Translations under genes and position numbers: made by a program
Notes under the pieces: generated by a model
The model's input: the letters and a program-made list of their open reading frames with translations, nothing else
The model's database searches: none
Told to the model about the DNA's origin: nothing
Assembly: GCA_018821535.1 (NCBI GenBank)
Contig: JAHJLV010000018.1
Span: forward strand, 1-64,000
Direction of reading: 5' to 3'
From: Pseudomonadota bacterium
GTDB taxonomy: Bacteria > Desulfobacterota > Desulfobacteria > Desulfobacterales > Desulfobacteraceae
Length of the DNA stretch: 64,000 nucleotides
Part shown: piece after piece, positions 18,698 through 27,256 of the stretch
Layout: each line of letters starts with the position of its first letter
Position numbering within the stretch: the first letter of the stretch is position 1

Positions 18698-18784
18698 CTA
18701 TCCCCACCAGCCCCAACCGAAGCTGGCAACGAAAAGAACACAGAATATGAGTGTTGCAATCAGGTATTTGTCTTCTAGTGCCAT
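18698..18784 (-). CDS. Symporter small accessory protein (28 residues)
   Basis: A 28-codon frame starts at 18784 after AAAGGAGATTCTATT and encodes MALEDKYLIATLIF followed by CVLFVASFGWGWWG. It is one short membrane helix ending in a glycine/tryptophan-rich tail. It lies 33 nt behind the sodium:solute symporter gene on the same strand. Small proteins with this GWGWWG-like ending are known next to solute:sodium symporters in Desulfobacterota (symporter small accessory protein family). The strong ribosome-binding site and coding context support it as real. A role in assembly or gating of the transporter is inference. Confidence 0.8.
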   Translation of the reverse strand: MALEDKYLIATLIFCVLFVASFGWGWWG

Positions 18785-18817
18785 AATAGAATCTCCTTTT
18801 TTAATTTATGAAAGAAA

Positions 18818-20602
18818 TCAATCGGCTTCTTTTGTCACATCCATGGTCTCAAGATCTGCACGGCGGATCTGTTCATCAGATGTTGTGGACATCTCAGCCT
18901 TGAAGCACAGCGCCCACATCATGACAATACCCAGAATCCACCAGACGATCTGCCATGACCAGATGGCCGGGAATCCGCAGAAGGAAAATGCAGTGTTTCC
19001 GATAAGAACCCCTGGCCCCAGTGCCATTATATACCAGATGGGAACGATAATTTTCATTCGAGAGCGCCACATTTTGCCTTTTTCAGACGGGCCGTCAATG
19101 GAGTCCAGCCATTCTCTGACTTCTTTTTGCCTGGCAATGGTTTCTTCACTGTCTTTGATTCCTATCGCCCGGCACAGGTATGCCACAACAAGCCCTGTAA
19201 AAATACCCCAGAAGGCGGTGTGCATGCTTAACGGGTATTGCCAGATATAATAGGTTAAAAAACAGGCAATAATTGCTGCGATCAGCCCTAGAACAGCGCC
19301 GATGCTCGGGAACTTGAATCCCCAGTGAACCCCCATCAGGCACAGGTACATGATGGTTCCAAAAGCGGTTGCAAATCCGCCGATCATAACAATGGCATCA
19401 GAGGAGGTCAGGCTGACCACAACCGCTGCAACAGCAAGAATGGTTGCAAAAATACGGTTGGTCCAGATCTGTTCTTTATGGGAACCGCCCTGTTTTTTGA
19501 CATACCGCCACCAGACATCCCTTTGAATAATGGTTCCACCGGTTCCGATATACGGCGCTGCGGTTGAGTGGATCGCGGCAATGGCCCCTAAAAAGACCAG
19601 TCCCAGGACAGGACCGGGTAAAAATTTTGTCATGAGCATGGGAACCACATCCCCGTCAACCTTGGGGGCCAGTTCTCCTGCCATCATGAGAATCCTTGCC
19701 CCGACACCCTGAAAAGCGGTGAAAAAGAACAGGGCAAGACCCACAACAAAGGTGGACATGAATACCTGCTGCCAGGCCAGCGGTTTAGGAGATTTGATGC
19801 CAAAATTCCACAGGGTGAAGGCCGGAGATGACTGGATGCCCATCAGGGCGAACATATAGGTAAGGATCATCACTGCGGTCCATCCGCCAGAACCAAGGCC
19901 GATATGAATCAGACCCGGAACTTTCATATATTTTGCATCCAGAGTGGCCATGGAAGCGGAAAATCCGCTCCAGCCGCCGAAAAGCGGGGATGTGATGACG
20001 TAAAAGCCCAGCAGGATAATCCCGCCCACCAGAAGACAGAATTGAAGCACGCCAACCCAGGTACTGGCTTTGAGTCCACCGGTGACCACATAGAACCATA
20101 CAATGGCAGCCATGAAGATCAGTCCGTAGGTTGTGGGAACGCCTGCGACCCAGTAAAAAAGCTTGGCCGCGGCAATCAGCTGCAGGCCTGAGTAAAAAAT
20201 GGAGTAAAGAAAGGCTGAGATCACTGTCAGCCACCGGATGGCTTCGTTGTTGTAATAATAGGCAAACATGTCTCCCGGGGTGATAAATCCGTAACGTTTG
20301 CCCATGAGCCAGTTGCGTTTGGCAAAAAACGCACCGGTAATGGGAATGGTCAGAACATAGAAGGATGCAAAGGCATAAACCAGTCCTGCTTTCCAGATCA
20401 GTCCCGGGTGACCCACAAATGTCCAGCCGGAAAAGGATGCGGCAGTTGCTGCCATTAAAAATGCAATAAATGGGATGGAGCGCCCGGCAATACCGTATCC
20501 GGATGTTGTTTTCTCACTGAAAAAGCCTTTTAACCCCCACCAGAAACAATAAATAATGTATAAAATCAACAATCCCCACACCCACATTACTTTTGAATCC
20601 AT
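18818..20602 (-). CDS. Sodium:solute symporter, acetate-permease (ActP) type
   Basis: 594 residues with about 13 membrane helices. The start at 20602 follows AAGGAGATCAATT. The SSS-family signature regions are visible: GYGIAGRSIPFIAFLMAATA with FSGWTFVGHPGLIW, and AAIHSTAAPYIGTGGTII around the Na+ site in helix 8. The soluble C-terminal stretch (about 500-594) is charged. Being downstream of acetyl-CoA and propionyl-CoA synthetase genes, it most likely imports acetate or another short-chain carboxylate with Na+. The substrate is inferred from context. Confidence 0.85.
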   Translation of the reverse strand: MDSKVMWVWGLLILYIIYCFWWGLKGFFSEKTTSGYGIAGRSIPFIAFLMAATAASFSGWTFVGHPGLIWKAGLVYAFASFYVLTIPITGAFFAKRNWLMGKRYGFITPGDMFAYYYNNEAIRWLTVISAFLYSIFYSGLQLIAAAKLFYWVAGVPTTYGLIFMAAIVWFYVVTGGLKASTWVGVLQFCLLVGGIILLGFYVITSPLFGGWSGFSASMATLDAKYMKVPGLIHIGLGSGGWTAVMILTYMFALMGIQSSPAFTLWNFGIKSPKPLAWQQVFMSTFVVGLALFFFTAFQGVGARILMMAGELAPKVDGDVVPMLMTKFLPGPVLGLVFLGAIAAIHSTAAPYIGTGGTIIQRDVWWRYVKKQGGSHKEQIWTNRIFATILAVAAVVVSLTSSDAIVMIGGFATAFGTIMYLCLMGVHWGFKFPSIGAVLGLIAAIIACFLTYYIWQYPLSMHTAFWGIFTGLVVAYLCRAIGIKDSEETIARQKEVREWLDSIDGPSEKGKMWRSRMKIIVPIWYIMALGPGVLIGNTAFSFCGFPAIWSWQIVWWILGIVMMWALCFKAEMSTTSDEQIRRADLETMDVTKEAD

Positions 20603-20693
20603 AATTGATCTCCTTGAAATTCATCTCGCATTTTGGTTGATTGGATCACTTACATGATTATCAATTCAATTTAAGGATAATCAGGGCATATCC

Positions 20694-20704
20694 ATCACCT
20701 CCTT
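20694..20704 (-). promoter_or_regulatory. Extended Shine-Dalgarno without a long ORF, upstream of the symporter gene
   Basis: AAGGAGGTGAT, a full match to the 16S rRNA 3' end, is followed by ATG GAT ATG CCC TGA, a four-codon frame (or ATG CCC TGA with normal spacing). Directly after it GATTATC and GATAATC form an AT-rich inverted repeat. It lies in the 139-nt gap between the prpE-like gene and the symporter, which has its own ribosome-binding site. A leader mini-ORF or a ribosome standby site is possible. Confidence 0.4.
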
Positions 20705-20741
20705 TCCAATGATTTAACGGTGTCATTTTTTTGTGTCCGTA

Positions 20742-22643
20742 TTATGCTTTTTTCCCATAACCGATTTTTCCCAATGATTCTTCGATTTCATCCAGTGTGG
20801 TGTAGTCATCAATGGTTGCGGGGACTTTATAGGTTTTTTTATCTGCAATGGCCCGCATGGTGCCTCTCAGAATTTTACCGGATCTTGTTTTGGGAAGCCG
20901 TTTGACCACTGTGGCTGTTTTAAAGGCTGCCACAGGGCCTATTTTTTTTCGTACCAGTTCAATCACTTCTTTTGTGATTTCATTTTCATCCCGGTCCACA
21001 CCGGCATTCAATACCATCATGCCCAAGGGGATCTGGCCTTTGAGCGTGTCTTCGACCCCCATGACAGCACACTCGGCCACATCCGGATGGCTTGCGATGA
21101 CTTCTTCCATGGCTCCGGTGGACAGTCTGTGCCCTGCCACATTGATGATGTCATCTGTTCTTGCCATGACAAAGACATATCCATCCTCATCAATATACCC
21201 TGCATCAGCAGTTTCATAATATCCGGGAAATGTTTTCAAATAAGAATCCTGATATCGCTGATCATTTTGCCACAAAGTGGGCAGGGTGCCCGGAGGCAGC
21301 GGCAGTCTGGCGACCAATGCACCGATATCTCCGGGTTTTACAGGTTTGCCGTCATCTCCAAGAACCGCCATGTCCCATCCGGGAGCCGGTTTTGTCGGAG
21401 AACCCGGTTTGACTTTGAAATGATGCAGCCCCATGCAGTTGGCAGCAATGGCCCATCCGGTTTCGGTCTGCCACCAGTGATCAATCACCGGGACGTTCAA
21501 TGAATTCTGCGCCCAGGAAAGCGTATCCGGGTCCAGTCTTTCTCCAGCAAGAAAAAGATATTCAAACCCGGATAAATCAAAGTTTTTCATCAGGGTGGCT
21601 TTGGGATCTTCTCTTTTGATGGCTCTGAATGCAGTGGGGGCCGTAAAAAGCGTTTTAACCCTGTGCTGGGAGATGATGCGCCAGAAAACAGATGCATCCG
21701 GTGTGCCCACGGGTTTGCCTTCAAAAAGGACCGTGGTGCATCCTTTCAAAAGCGGGCCATAGACGATATATGAATGACCGACCACCCATCCGATATCCGA
21801 AGCTGCCCAGTAAACCTGGCCTGCTTTAACTCCGTATATGGCTTCCATGGTCCATTTTAAGGCCACCATATGACCGCCGTTATCTCTTACCACGCCTTTG
21901 GGCTGTCCTGTGGTGCCAGAGGTGTAAAGAATATATAACGGATCCGTTGCCATGACCGGAACACAGTCTTGCGGCACTGCATCAGACATTTCAAGATCCC
22001 AGTCATAGTCTCTTCCCTGTATCAGCTGTGCTCTGGCCTGGGGACGCTGAAAGATGATACAGGCATCCGGCTTGGCATCAGACAGGCTGATGGCCTCATC
22101 CAGAAGCGGTTTATATTCAATGATTTTTGTCACTTCAATGCCGCAGGATGCAGATACAATGACTTTGGGTTTGGCATCATTGATGCGTGTGGCCAGTTCA
22201 TTTGCAGCAAAACCGCCGAAAACAACGGAATGAATCGCCCCTATCCTGGCACAGGCCAGCATGGCAAAAACTGCTTCCGGGATCATGGGCATATAGATGA
22301 TGACCCGGTCACCTTTCAGTACCCCTTTGGAAACCAGGACTCCGGCAAATGTTGAGACCTGCTCCTTGAGCTGGCTGAAGGTATATTTTCTGATGGTACT
22401 GGTGACCGGGCTGTCATAGATAATGGCATCCCGGTCACCGAAACCGTTTTCCACATGCAGGTCAACGGCATTGTAACAGGTATTGGTCTGTGCCCCTGTA
22501 AACCAACGGTAAAAAGGTGTGTTGGAATCATCCAGCACCTTGTCCCATTTTTTGTACCAGTGGCAGTCCTGCGCAGTGTTTCCCCAGAATCCTTCGGGAT
22601 CATTTATGGATTGGTCATACGCCTGGGTGTAAAGATTCGACAT
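20742..22643 (-). CDS. prpE: Propionyl-CoA synthetase-like acyl-CoA synthetase (AMP-forming)
   Basis: 633 residues from the ATG at 22643 behind AAAAGGAGAGG. Adenylate-forming enzyme motifs are all present: the P-loop YTSGTTGQPKGVVRDNGGH, WWQTETGW and the C-terminal catalytic lysine motif LPKTRSGKILRGTMRAI. The KGVVRDNGGH variant and overall features are those of PrpE rather than Acs. It converts propionate (and probably acetate) plus ATP and CoA to the acyl-CoA. It lies 25 nt after acs and ahead of the symporter, forming an uptake-and-activation operon. Confidence 0.85.
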   Translation of the reverse strand: MSNLYTQAYDQSINDPEGFWGNTAQDCHWYKKWDKVLDDSNTPFYRWFTGAQTNTCYNAVDLHVENGFGDRDAIIYDSPVTSTIRKYTFSQLKEQVSTFAGVLVSKGVLKGDRVIIYMPMIPEAVFAMLACARIGAIHSVVFGGFAANELATRINDAKPKVIVSASCGIEVTKIIEYKPLLDEAISLSDAKPDACIIFQRPQARAQLIQGRDYDWDLEMSDAVPQDCVPVMATDPLYILYTSGTTGQPKGVVRDNGGHMVALKWTMEAIYGVKAGQVYWAASDIGWVVGHSYIVYGPLLKGCTTVLFEGKPVGTPDASVFWRIISQHRVKTLFTAPTAFRAIKREDPKATLMKNFDLSGFEYLFLAGERLDPDTLSWAQNSLNVPVIDHWWQTETGWAIAANCMGLHHFKVKPGSPTKPAPGWDMAVLGDDGKPVKPGDIGALVARLPLPPGTLPTLWQNDQRYQDSYLKTFPGYYETADAGYIDEDGYVFVMARTDDIINVAGHRLSTGAMEEVIASHPDVAECAVMGVEDTLKGQIPLGMMVLNAGVDRDENEITKEVIELVRKKIGPVAAFKTATVVKRLPKTRSGKILRGTMRAIADKKTYKVPATIDDYTTLDEIEESLGKIGYGKKA

Positions 22644-22668
22644 TGTGCCTCTCCTTTTTACCGGTGAT

Positions 22669-24699
22669 TTATTTTTGAACCATCTTTCTGATTTCTTCCA
22701 CGACTTCCGGATTGGCAAGTGTCATAACATTTCCCACATCCCCTCTGTTTGAAATCGCCCCTAAAACCCTCCGCATGATTTTTCCTGAACGGGTTTTGGG
22801 CATATCCGGTACCAGCCAGACTTTTCTGGGTTTGGCGATTTTGCCGATCTGATCGCAGATGGCATCCGAGATTTTTCTGGCAATGGCTTCGGTGGGCTCA
22901 ACCCCTGGTTTAAGGGCGATATAAAGGTCGGGTTCCCTGCCTTTTATTTCATGGGCCACAGGCACAACAGCGGCTTCTGCCACTTCGTTAACCATCATGG
23001 CAGCTGATTCTATTTCTTTGGTTCCCAGGCGGTGTCCGGAAACATTGATAACATCGTCAATTCTTCCCAGAATTCTGTAATACCCGTCTTCGGCACGCAT
23101 GGCAGCATCTCCTGCCAGATAGGGCCAGTCTCTCCAGTCTTTGCTGTCCGGATTTTTGCAGTACCGGGCAAAATAGGTTTCAACAAATCTGTCCCTGTTT
23201 CCCCAGACCGTCTGGAGCATTCCCGGCCATGGGTTCTGGATGCAGATATTGCCTGCAATCCCCGGTCCGGTGATTTCATTGCCGTCGTCATCCAGGATAA
23301 TCGGGTGAATTCCCGGTACCCCCGGTCCTGCACTTCCCGGTTTCATGGGATTGATTCCCGGAACCGTGCTGCACAGAAATCCTCCGGTTTCAGTCTGCCA
23401 CCATGTGTCTACAATAATGGCCTCGCCTTTGCCCACAGCAGATTCATACCATTTCCAGACCGCAGGCTCGATGGGTTCCCCAACCGTTGTCATGTGTTTG
23501 AAATGATAGGTGTATTTTGCAGGTTCATCCGGCCCCAGTTTTCTTAAGGCCCGAATGGCAGTGGGTGCGGTATGGAAAATATTCACATCCAGTTCCTGGG
23601 CAATCCGCCAGGAACGGCCGGCATCCGGATAGGTGGGAACGCCTTCGTATATGACAGTGGATGCACACAGTGCCAGCGGGCCGTATACAATAAAAGAATG
23701 TCCGGTGATCCAGCCGATATCTGCCATACACCAGTATACATCTTCAGGGTGAATATCCTGGATGTATTTTGACATGGCCGTGACATAGGCCAGATATCCG
23801 CCCGTGCCATGCTGACATCCCTTGGGTTTTCCCGTGGTACCGCTGGTGTACATTAAAAACAGCGGGTCTTCGGACAGCATCTTTTCAGGTTCTATTCTTT
23901 TCCCATAGTATCCGGGGAGCAGGTCGTTGATGAAAAAATCACGATCCTTGACCATTGGCGTATCTGTGGAGCTTTTCCCGGGGTATCTTTGCCATACCAG
24001 CACTTTATCAACCACCTGGCCGTCCCTGGCAGATATTTTTACAGCCTCATCCGCATTGATCTTGTGATTTAACAGTTTTCCGCCCCTGTAGTAGGCATCC
24101 ATGGTGATCAGAACCCGGGAGTTTGAATCCACAATTCTGTCTGCACAGGCAGACGCAGAAAAACCGCCGAATACGACAGAGTGAATAACGCCGATCCTGG
24201 CACAGGCCAGCATGGTAATCGGCAGTTCTGCTGACATCGGCATATGAATCGTAACTCGGTCGCCGCGCTTTAACCCGGCAAAATCTTTGAGTACTGCAGC
24301 GAATTCATTTACCCTGACATACAGTTCCTGATAGGTGATATGTTCTGTTTTTTCTTGTTCCAGCTCCGGGACAAAATGGATGGCTGTTTTATTTTTGTTG
24401 TCTTTCAAGTGGCGGTCAATGCAATTGAAACTGGCATTTATCTGTCCTCCCTTAAACCATTTGTAGCAGGGCGCATCACTGGTATCCAGAACCTGATCCC
24501 ATTTTTTATACCAGGTAAGAAGATCAGCATATTCAGTGAAATAATCCGGGAAATGACTCAAGCTGAACCGGTCATATATTCCTTTATCCGTAAGATTGGC
24601 CTGAGCAATAAATTCTTTGGATGGATAATAATAGTCTTCTTCTTTCCAGTGGACGGCGATCTGGGCCTCGGTGGTCTCAACAACGTCTTTTTTGCTCAT
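22669..24699 (-). CDS. acs: Acetyl-CoA synthetase (AMP-forming)
   Basis: 676 residues. The start at 24699 (MSKKDVVETTEAQ) follows AAAGGAGATC. Motifs: YTSGTTGKPKGCQHGTGGY for ATP, DTWWQTETGG, a hinge region and MPKTRSGKIMRRVLGAI with the acetylatable lysine. N-terminal ACAS_N region (FSLSHFPDYFTEYADLLTWYKKW) is present. The KGCQHGTGG loop differs from the usual Acs KGVLHTTGG, so acetate preference is likely but not certain. It is the first gene of the acetate/propionate operon, with a long leader. Confidence 0.88.
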   Translation of the reverse strand: MSKKDVVETTEAQIAVHWKEEDYYYPSKEFIAQANLTDKGIYDRFSLSHFPDYFTEYADLLTWYKKWDQVLDTSDAPCYKWFKGGQINASFNCIDRHLKDNKNKTAIHFVPELEQEKTEHITYQELYVRVNEFAAVLKDFAGLKRGDRVTIHMPMSAELPITMLACARIGVIHSVVFGGFSASACADRIVDSNSRVLITMDAYYRGGKLLNHKINADEAVKISARDGQVVDKVLVWQRYPGKSSTDTPMVKDRDFFINDLLPGYYGKRIEPEKMLSEDPLFLMYTSGTTGKPKGCQHGTGGYLAYVTAMSKYIQDIHPEDVYWCMADIGWITGHSFIVYGPLALCASTVIYEGVPTYPDAGRSWRIAQELDVNIFHTAPTAIRALRKLGPDEPAKYTYHFKHMTTVGEPIEPAVWKWYESAVGKGEAIIVDTWWQTETGGFLCSTVPGINPMKPGSAGPGVPGIHPIILDDDGNEITGPGIAGNICIQNPWPGMLQTVWGNRDRFVETYFARYCKNPDSKDWRDWPYLAGDAAMRAEDGYYRILGRIDDVINVSGHRLGTKEIESAAMMVNEVAEAAVVPVAHEIKGREPDLYIALKPGVEPTEAIARKISDAICDQIGKIAKPRKVWLVPDMPKTRSGKIMRRVLGAISNRGDVGNVMTLANPEVVEEIRKMVQK

Positions 24700-24731
24700 A
24701 AATGATCTCCTTTGAATTGCTGATTTATATG

Positions 24732-24782
24732 TCAACTATTTAAAATTACAGGATAAAAATAAAGATGCTGCATCACCTCCTT
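24732..24782 (-). promoter_or_regulatory. Extended Shine-Dalgarno with 13-codon mini-ORF upstream of acs
   Basis: AAGGAGGTGAT (24782-24772) precedes an ATG at 24773 that reads MQHLYFYPVILNS and stops at 24732, 32 nt before the acs start codon. The ATG is only 2 nt from AGGAGG, too close for efficient initiation, so translation is doubtful. The same AAGGAGGTGATG string recurs upstream of the symporter gene in this operon. Confidence 0.35.
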
Positions 24783-24933
24783 TTTTCAACTGAAACGGGT
24801 ATTAAAAAAACAATACAATTAAATTTTTGTTATGTTATAGGGTGTATCCGTGTCTAATAAAGCCTGAAATCTGCAGCAACAGATCAAATACAGGGAACGT
24901 ACCGGGGGAAGTGAAAGAATCGTAATCATTTCG

Positions 24934-24975
24934 TGAATCCGATTCATATAATATTTAGAATTATTAAGAACTCAA
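24934..24975 (-). promoter_or_regulatory. Candidate promoter and operator of the acs operon
   Basis: On the minus strand TTGAGT (24975-24970) and TATTAT (24953-24948) are 16 nt apart. Immediately downstream lies the perfect palindrome TGAATC-C-GATTCA (24934-24946), overlapping the expected start of transcription. This would give a leader of about 235 nt containing the mini-ORF region. The rest of the 24700-25116 gap is AT-rich, with no other gene that I can support. Confidence 0.4.
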
Positions 24976-25041
24976 AAGGAAGTCAATAAAAAAAACGTGT
25001 TTATGATAATTTTTTTGATATGGGCCACCCCTATATTTTTA

Positions 25042-25071
25042 TTGCATGATAAATTCATTTGAGCATATACT
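25042..25071 (+). promoter_or_regulatory. Candidate sigma-70 promoter of the LUD-DUF166 pair
   Basis: TTGCAT (25042-25047) and TATACT (25066-25071) are separated by 18 nt and lie 46 nt before the LUD start codon. Confidence 0.4.
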
Positions 25072-25116
25072 GCGTTGCAAAATAATATTTTATTATTAAA
25101 AAAAAGGAGTATCAGG

Positions 25117-25770
25117 ATGAAAAAACCCATAGATAATTACTGGAACCTTAAACTGGAATCCGTAAAGGAAAGTCTTGAAAATAATAATTTTGAAGTTTTT
25201 ATTGCTCAGGATGCAAATCAAGCAAAAGAAATCGCTGTGAATGATATTATCCCCAATCTGTCACCTAAAAGCGTTTCCTGGGGAGGGTCGGTTTCTTTTG
25301 TTTCAACAGGTCTTTTCCATGCATTGAAAGATCACCCGGATATGGAGGTGCTCAATGCGTTTGATCAAAAACTGTCTGCCGAAGACATGCTGGAACTGCG
25401 GCGTCGTTCCTTGCTGGTGGATTTGTTTATTACAGGGACCAATGCGGTCACAGAAGCAGGACAGCTGGTAAATCTGGATATGATCGGCAACCGGGTGGCA
25501 GCCATGATGTGGGGCCCTAAAAATGTGTTGTTGATTGTCGGCAGAAACAAGATCTGTGCTGATCTGGAAGATGCCATGGTCCGTATCAAAAACTATGCAG
25601 CCCCTGTGAATGTCATGAATCTGGACAAAAAAACACCCTGTTATAAAACCGGTGTCTGTCAGGACTGTAGCAGCCCGGACCGGATCTGCAATTACTGGAC
25701 GATCATTGAGAAAAGTTTTCAGAAAAAAAGGATCAAGATTATTCTTGTGAATGAAGATATGGGATTTTAA
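25117..25770 (+). CDS. LUD-domain protein (LutC/YkgG family)
   Basis: 217 residues from the ATG at 25117, preceded by AAAAGGAG; a longer frame begins upstream without a ribosome site. The LUD (DUF162) fold is indicated by VSWGGSVSFVSTGLF, VDLFITGTNAVTEAGQLVNLDMIGNRVAAM and PKNVLLIVGRNKI. A cysteine-rich tail, CYKTGVCQDCSSPDRIC, probably binds a metal or iron-sulfur cluster, as in many stand-alone YkgG-type proteins. Members of this family occur in lactate oxidation complexes (LutABC), but here no LutA or LutB partner is near, so lactate use is not implied. Confidence 0.85.
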   Translation: MKKPIDNYWNLKLESVKESLENNNFEVFIAQDANQAKEIAVNDIIPNLSPKSVSWGGSVSFVSTGLFHALKDHPDMEVLNAFDQKLSAEDMLELRRRSLLVDLFITGTNAVTEAGQLVNLDMIGNRVAAMMWGPKNVLLIVGRNKICADLEDAMVRIKNYAAPVNVMNLDKKTPCYKTGVCQDCSSPDRICNYWTIIEKSFQKKRIKIILVNEDMGF

Positions 25771-25773
25771 CGA

Positions 25774-26403
25774 ATGCAAAAAATTGTCGTATTCCAGCAG
25801 AATGGATCAGGAAAAACAAAAATTGAGGGAATCAACCGTTTCGGTGCCAACCGGTTCAGTGTTGAAACCTATGATATTGATGAACCGCTGCCGCCCGTGA
25901 TTGATGATGCATCTTCGTATCTGCCGAAGACCATTGATGCGGATATTGTGCTTGATTATCTGACACATCGGGATCTGTCGGAAGATTTAAGTCTTTTATG
26001 TGAAAAATTGAATATCCCGGTGATTGCTTCGGGCAGAAAGATCACAGCGGGAAAGGTTTTATGTCCCCGGACCTGCTGCACGCTTCCAAAACACAAAGAG
26101 CTTGGAGATTATGGCAGGGATTTTGGCGCTCCGGATATTGAGGTGGTACTGGATAATGATATCATCACCGAAATCAAGGTGTTGAGAGGCGCTCCCTGCG
26201 GGGCGACATGGAATGCAGCCAGAAAGATCAAAAATATGCCGGTAAAAGATGCGCTTACCCGGTTTGGCCTTGAGGTGCAGTTTTTCTGTTCAGCCAATCC
26301 GGCGGGCTGGGATCCGCTCTGGGGAAAAAGCCCGGTTCATGTGGCCGCAGACATCCATAGCGCCGTGTTAAAGGCGTATCTGAAAAAACTGGAAAAACAT
26401 TAA
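25774..26403 (+). CDS. DUF166 family protein
   Basis: 209 residues. The pattern of the DUF166 family is visible: conserved cysteines in the stretch VLCPRTCCTLPK, then GAPDIEVVLDNDIITEIKVL, RGAPCGATWNAAR and FFCSANPAGWDP. The family is common in methanogens and sulfate reducers and is of unknown biochemical function; some archaeal members are labelled thymidylate synthase-like on weak grounds. It starts 3 nt after the LUD gene and is probably co-transcribed. Its stop codon overlaps that of the convergent DUF218 gene. Confidence 0.8.
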   Translation: MQKIVVFQQNGSGKTKIEGINRFGANRFSVETYDIDEPLPPVIDDASSYLPKTIDADIVLDYLTHRDLSEDLSLLCEKLNIPVIASGRKITAGKVLCPRTCCTLPKHKELGDYGRDFGAPDIEVVLDNDIITEIKVLRGAPCGATWNAARKIKNMPVKDALTRFGLEVQFFCSANPAGWDPLWGKSPVHVAADIHSAVLKAYLKKLEKH

Positions 26404-27197
26404 CCCGGAAAAAAACAATCTGTTTTTCCGGTAATGTAATAGGCAGCAAGTCCTGTCCATTCTCTGACGGCATTTTTTAAGGTATTCAGATTGCCGGAAA
26501 AATTGATGGATACCCTGAAAAGGGTTGCCCGGTGAGTCTGGTGATCCACAGAAAACGGGATAACCTTCCAGCCGATTTTAGAAAAGATTCCAACAGACCT
26601 GGGCATGTGATAGGCAGATGTGATTAAAATCCATTTTTCTTCAGGTGACGGTTTGATGATGCGATGGGTAAACAGCGCGTTTTCATAGGTGTTTCTGGAT
26701 TCAGATTCAAAAATGATGGTTGAGATATCAAGCCCCTGTTCTTTGAACAAAAGTTTGCTGGTGAGTGTGCTTTTAAGATGCTGTTGTGTTATTTCTCCGG
26801 ACCCTCCGGTAAAAACCGCTTTTGCGTCCGGATATGCCCTGACAAGTCTCATGAAGGCAAGATATCTTTCTGCGCCGTCACCCAGTTCCGGTTGTTTCCA
26901 TGCATGGGTGCCAAGAATATTTTCCGCTCCTGCCAGCATGATAATCCCGTCAATGGATTCCGGCAGTGTCTGGGGGGGTAGAAACCGTTTTTCAAGGGGA
27001 TAAAGAAGCCAGGTGCCAAAGGGAAACACGGTGATGGTCAGTACCAGAATACTGAGCATGCTTGAAAGGAATACCGCTTTTTTATAGGACTTGATCCACA
27101 GCAGAATGCAGGTGATAAAAATGCAAAGCACCAGAAGCAGATCCGGTGAAAATATCAGCCAGAATATTTTGGAGATCCAGAAAAAGACAGAGTTCAT
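26400..27197 (-). CDS. YdcF/ElyC-type DUF218 membrane protein
   Basis: 265 residues. Two N-terminal membrane helices (about 5-25 and 33-60) are followed by a periplasmic DUF218 domain: IDGIIMLAGAENI, AVFTGGSGEI, FESESRNTYENAL and WILITSAYHMPRSVGIF. The domain order matches E. coli ElyC (YcbC), linked to envelope biogenesis and undecaprenyl-phosphate carrier metabolism. No good ribosome-binding site is visible at the start. It follows dinB by 59 nt on the same strand. Confidence 0.8.
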   Translation of the reverse strand: MNSVFFWISKIFWLIFSPDLLLVLCIFITCILLWIKSYKKAVFLSSMLSILVLTITVFPFGTWLLYPLEKRFLPPQTLPESIDGIIMLAGAENILGTHAWKQPELGDGAERYLAFMRLVRAYPDAKAVFTGGSGEITQQHLKSTLTSKLLFKEQGLDISTIIFESESRNTYENALFTHRIIKPSPEEKWILITSAYHMPRSVGIFSKIGWKVIPFSVDHQTHRATLFRVSINFSGNLNTLKNAVREWTGLAAYYITGKTDCFFPG

Positions 27198-27256
27198 GAC
27201 AGCCGGTGCCTGATAATTTTAATTCGGGTGTGATTTTTCATTATACAGCATCCTTT

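Noticed and set aside
25041..25080. Sigma-54 promoter before the LUD gene (TTGCAA near 25074)
   Set aside because: No GG lies 10 nt upstream of the GC; a sigma-70-type pair fits better.
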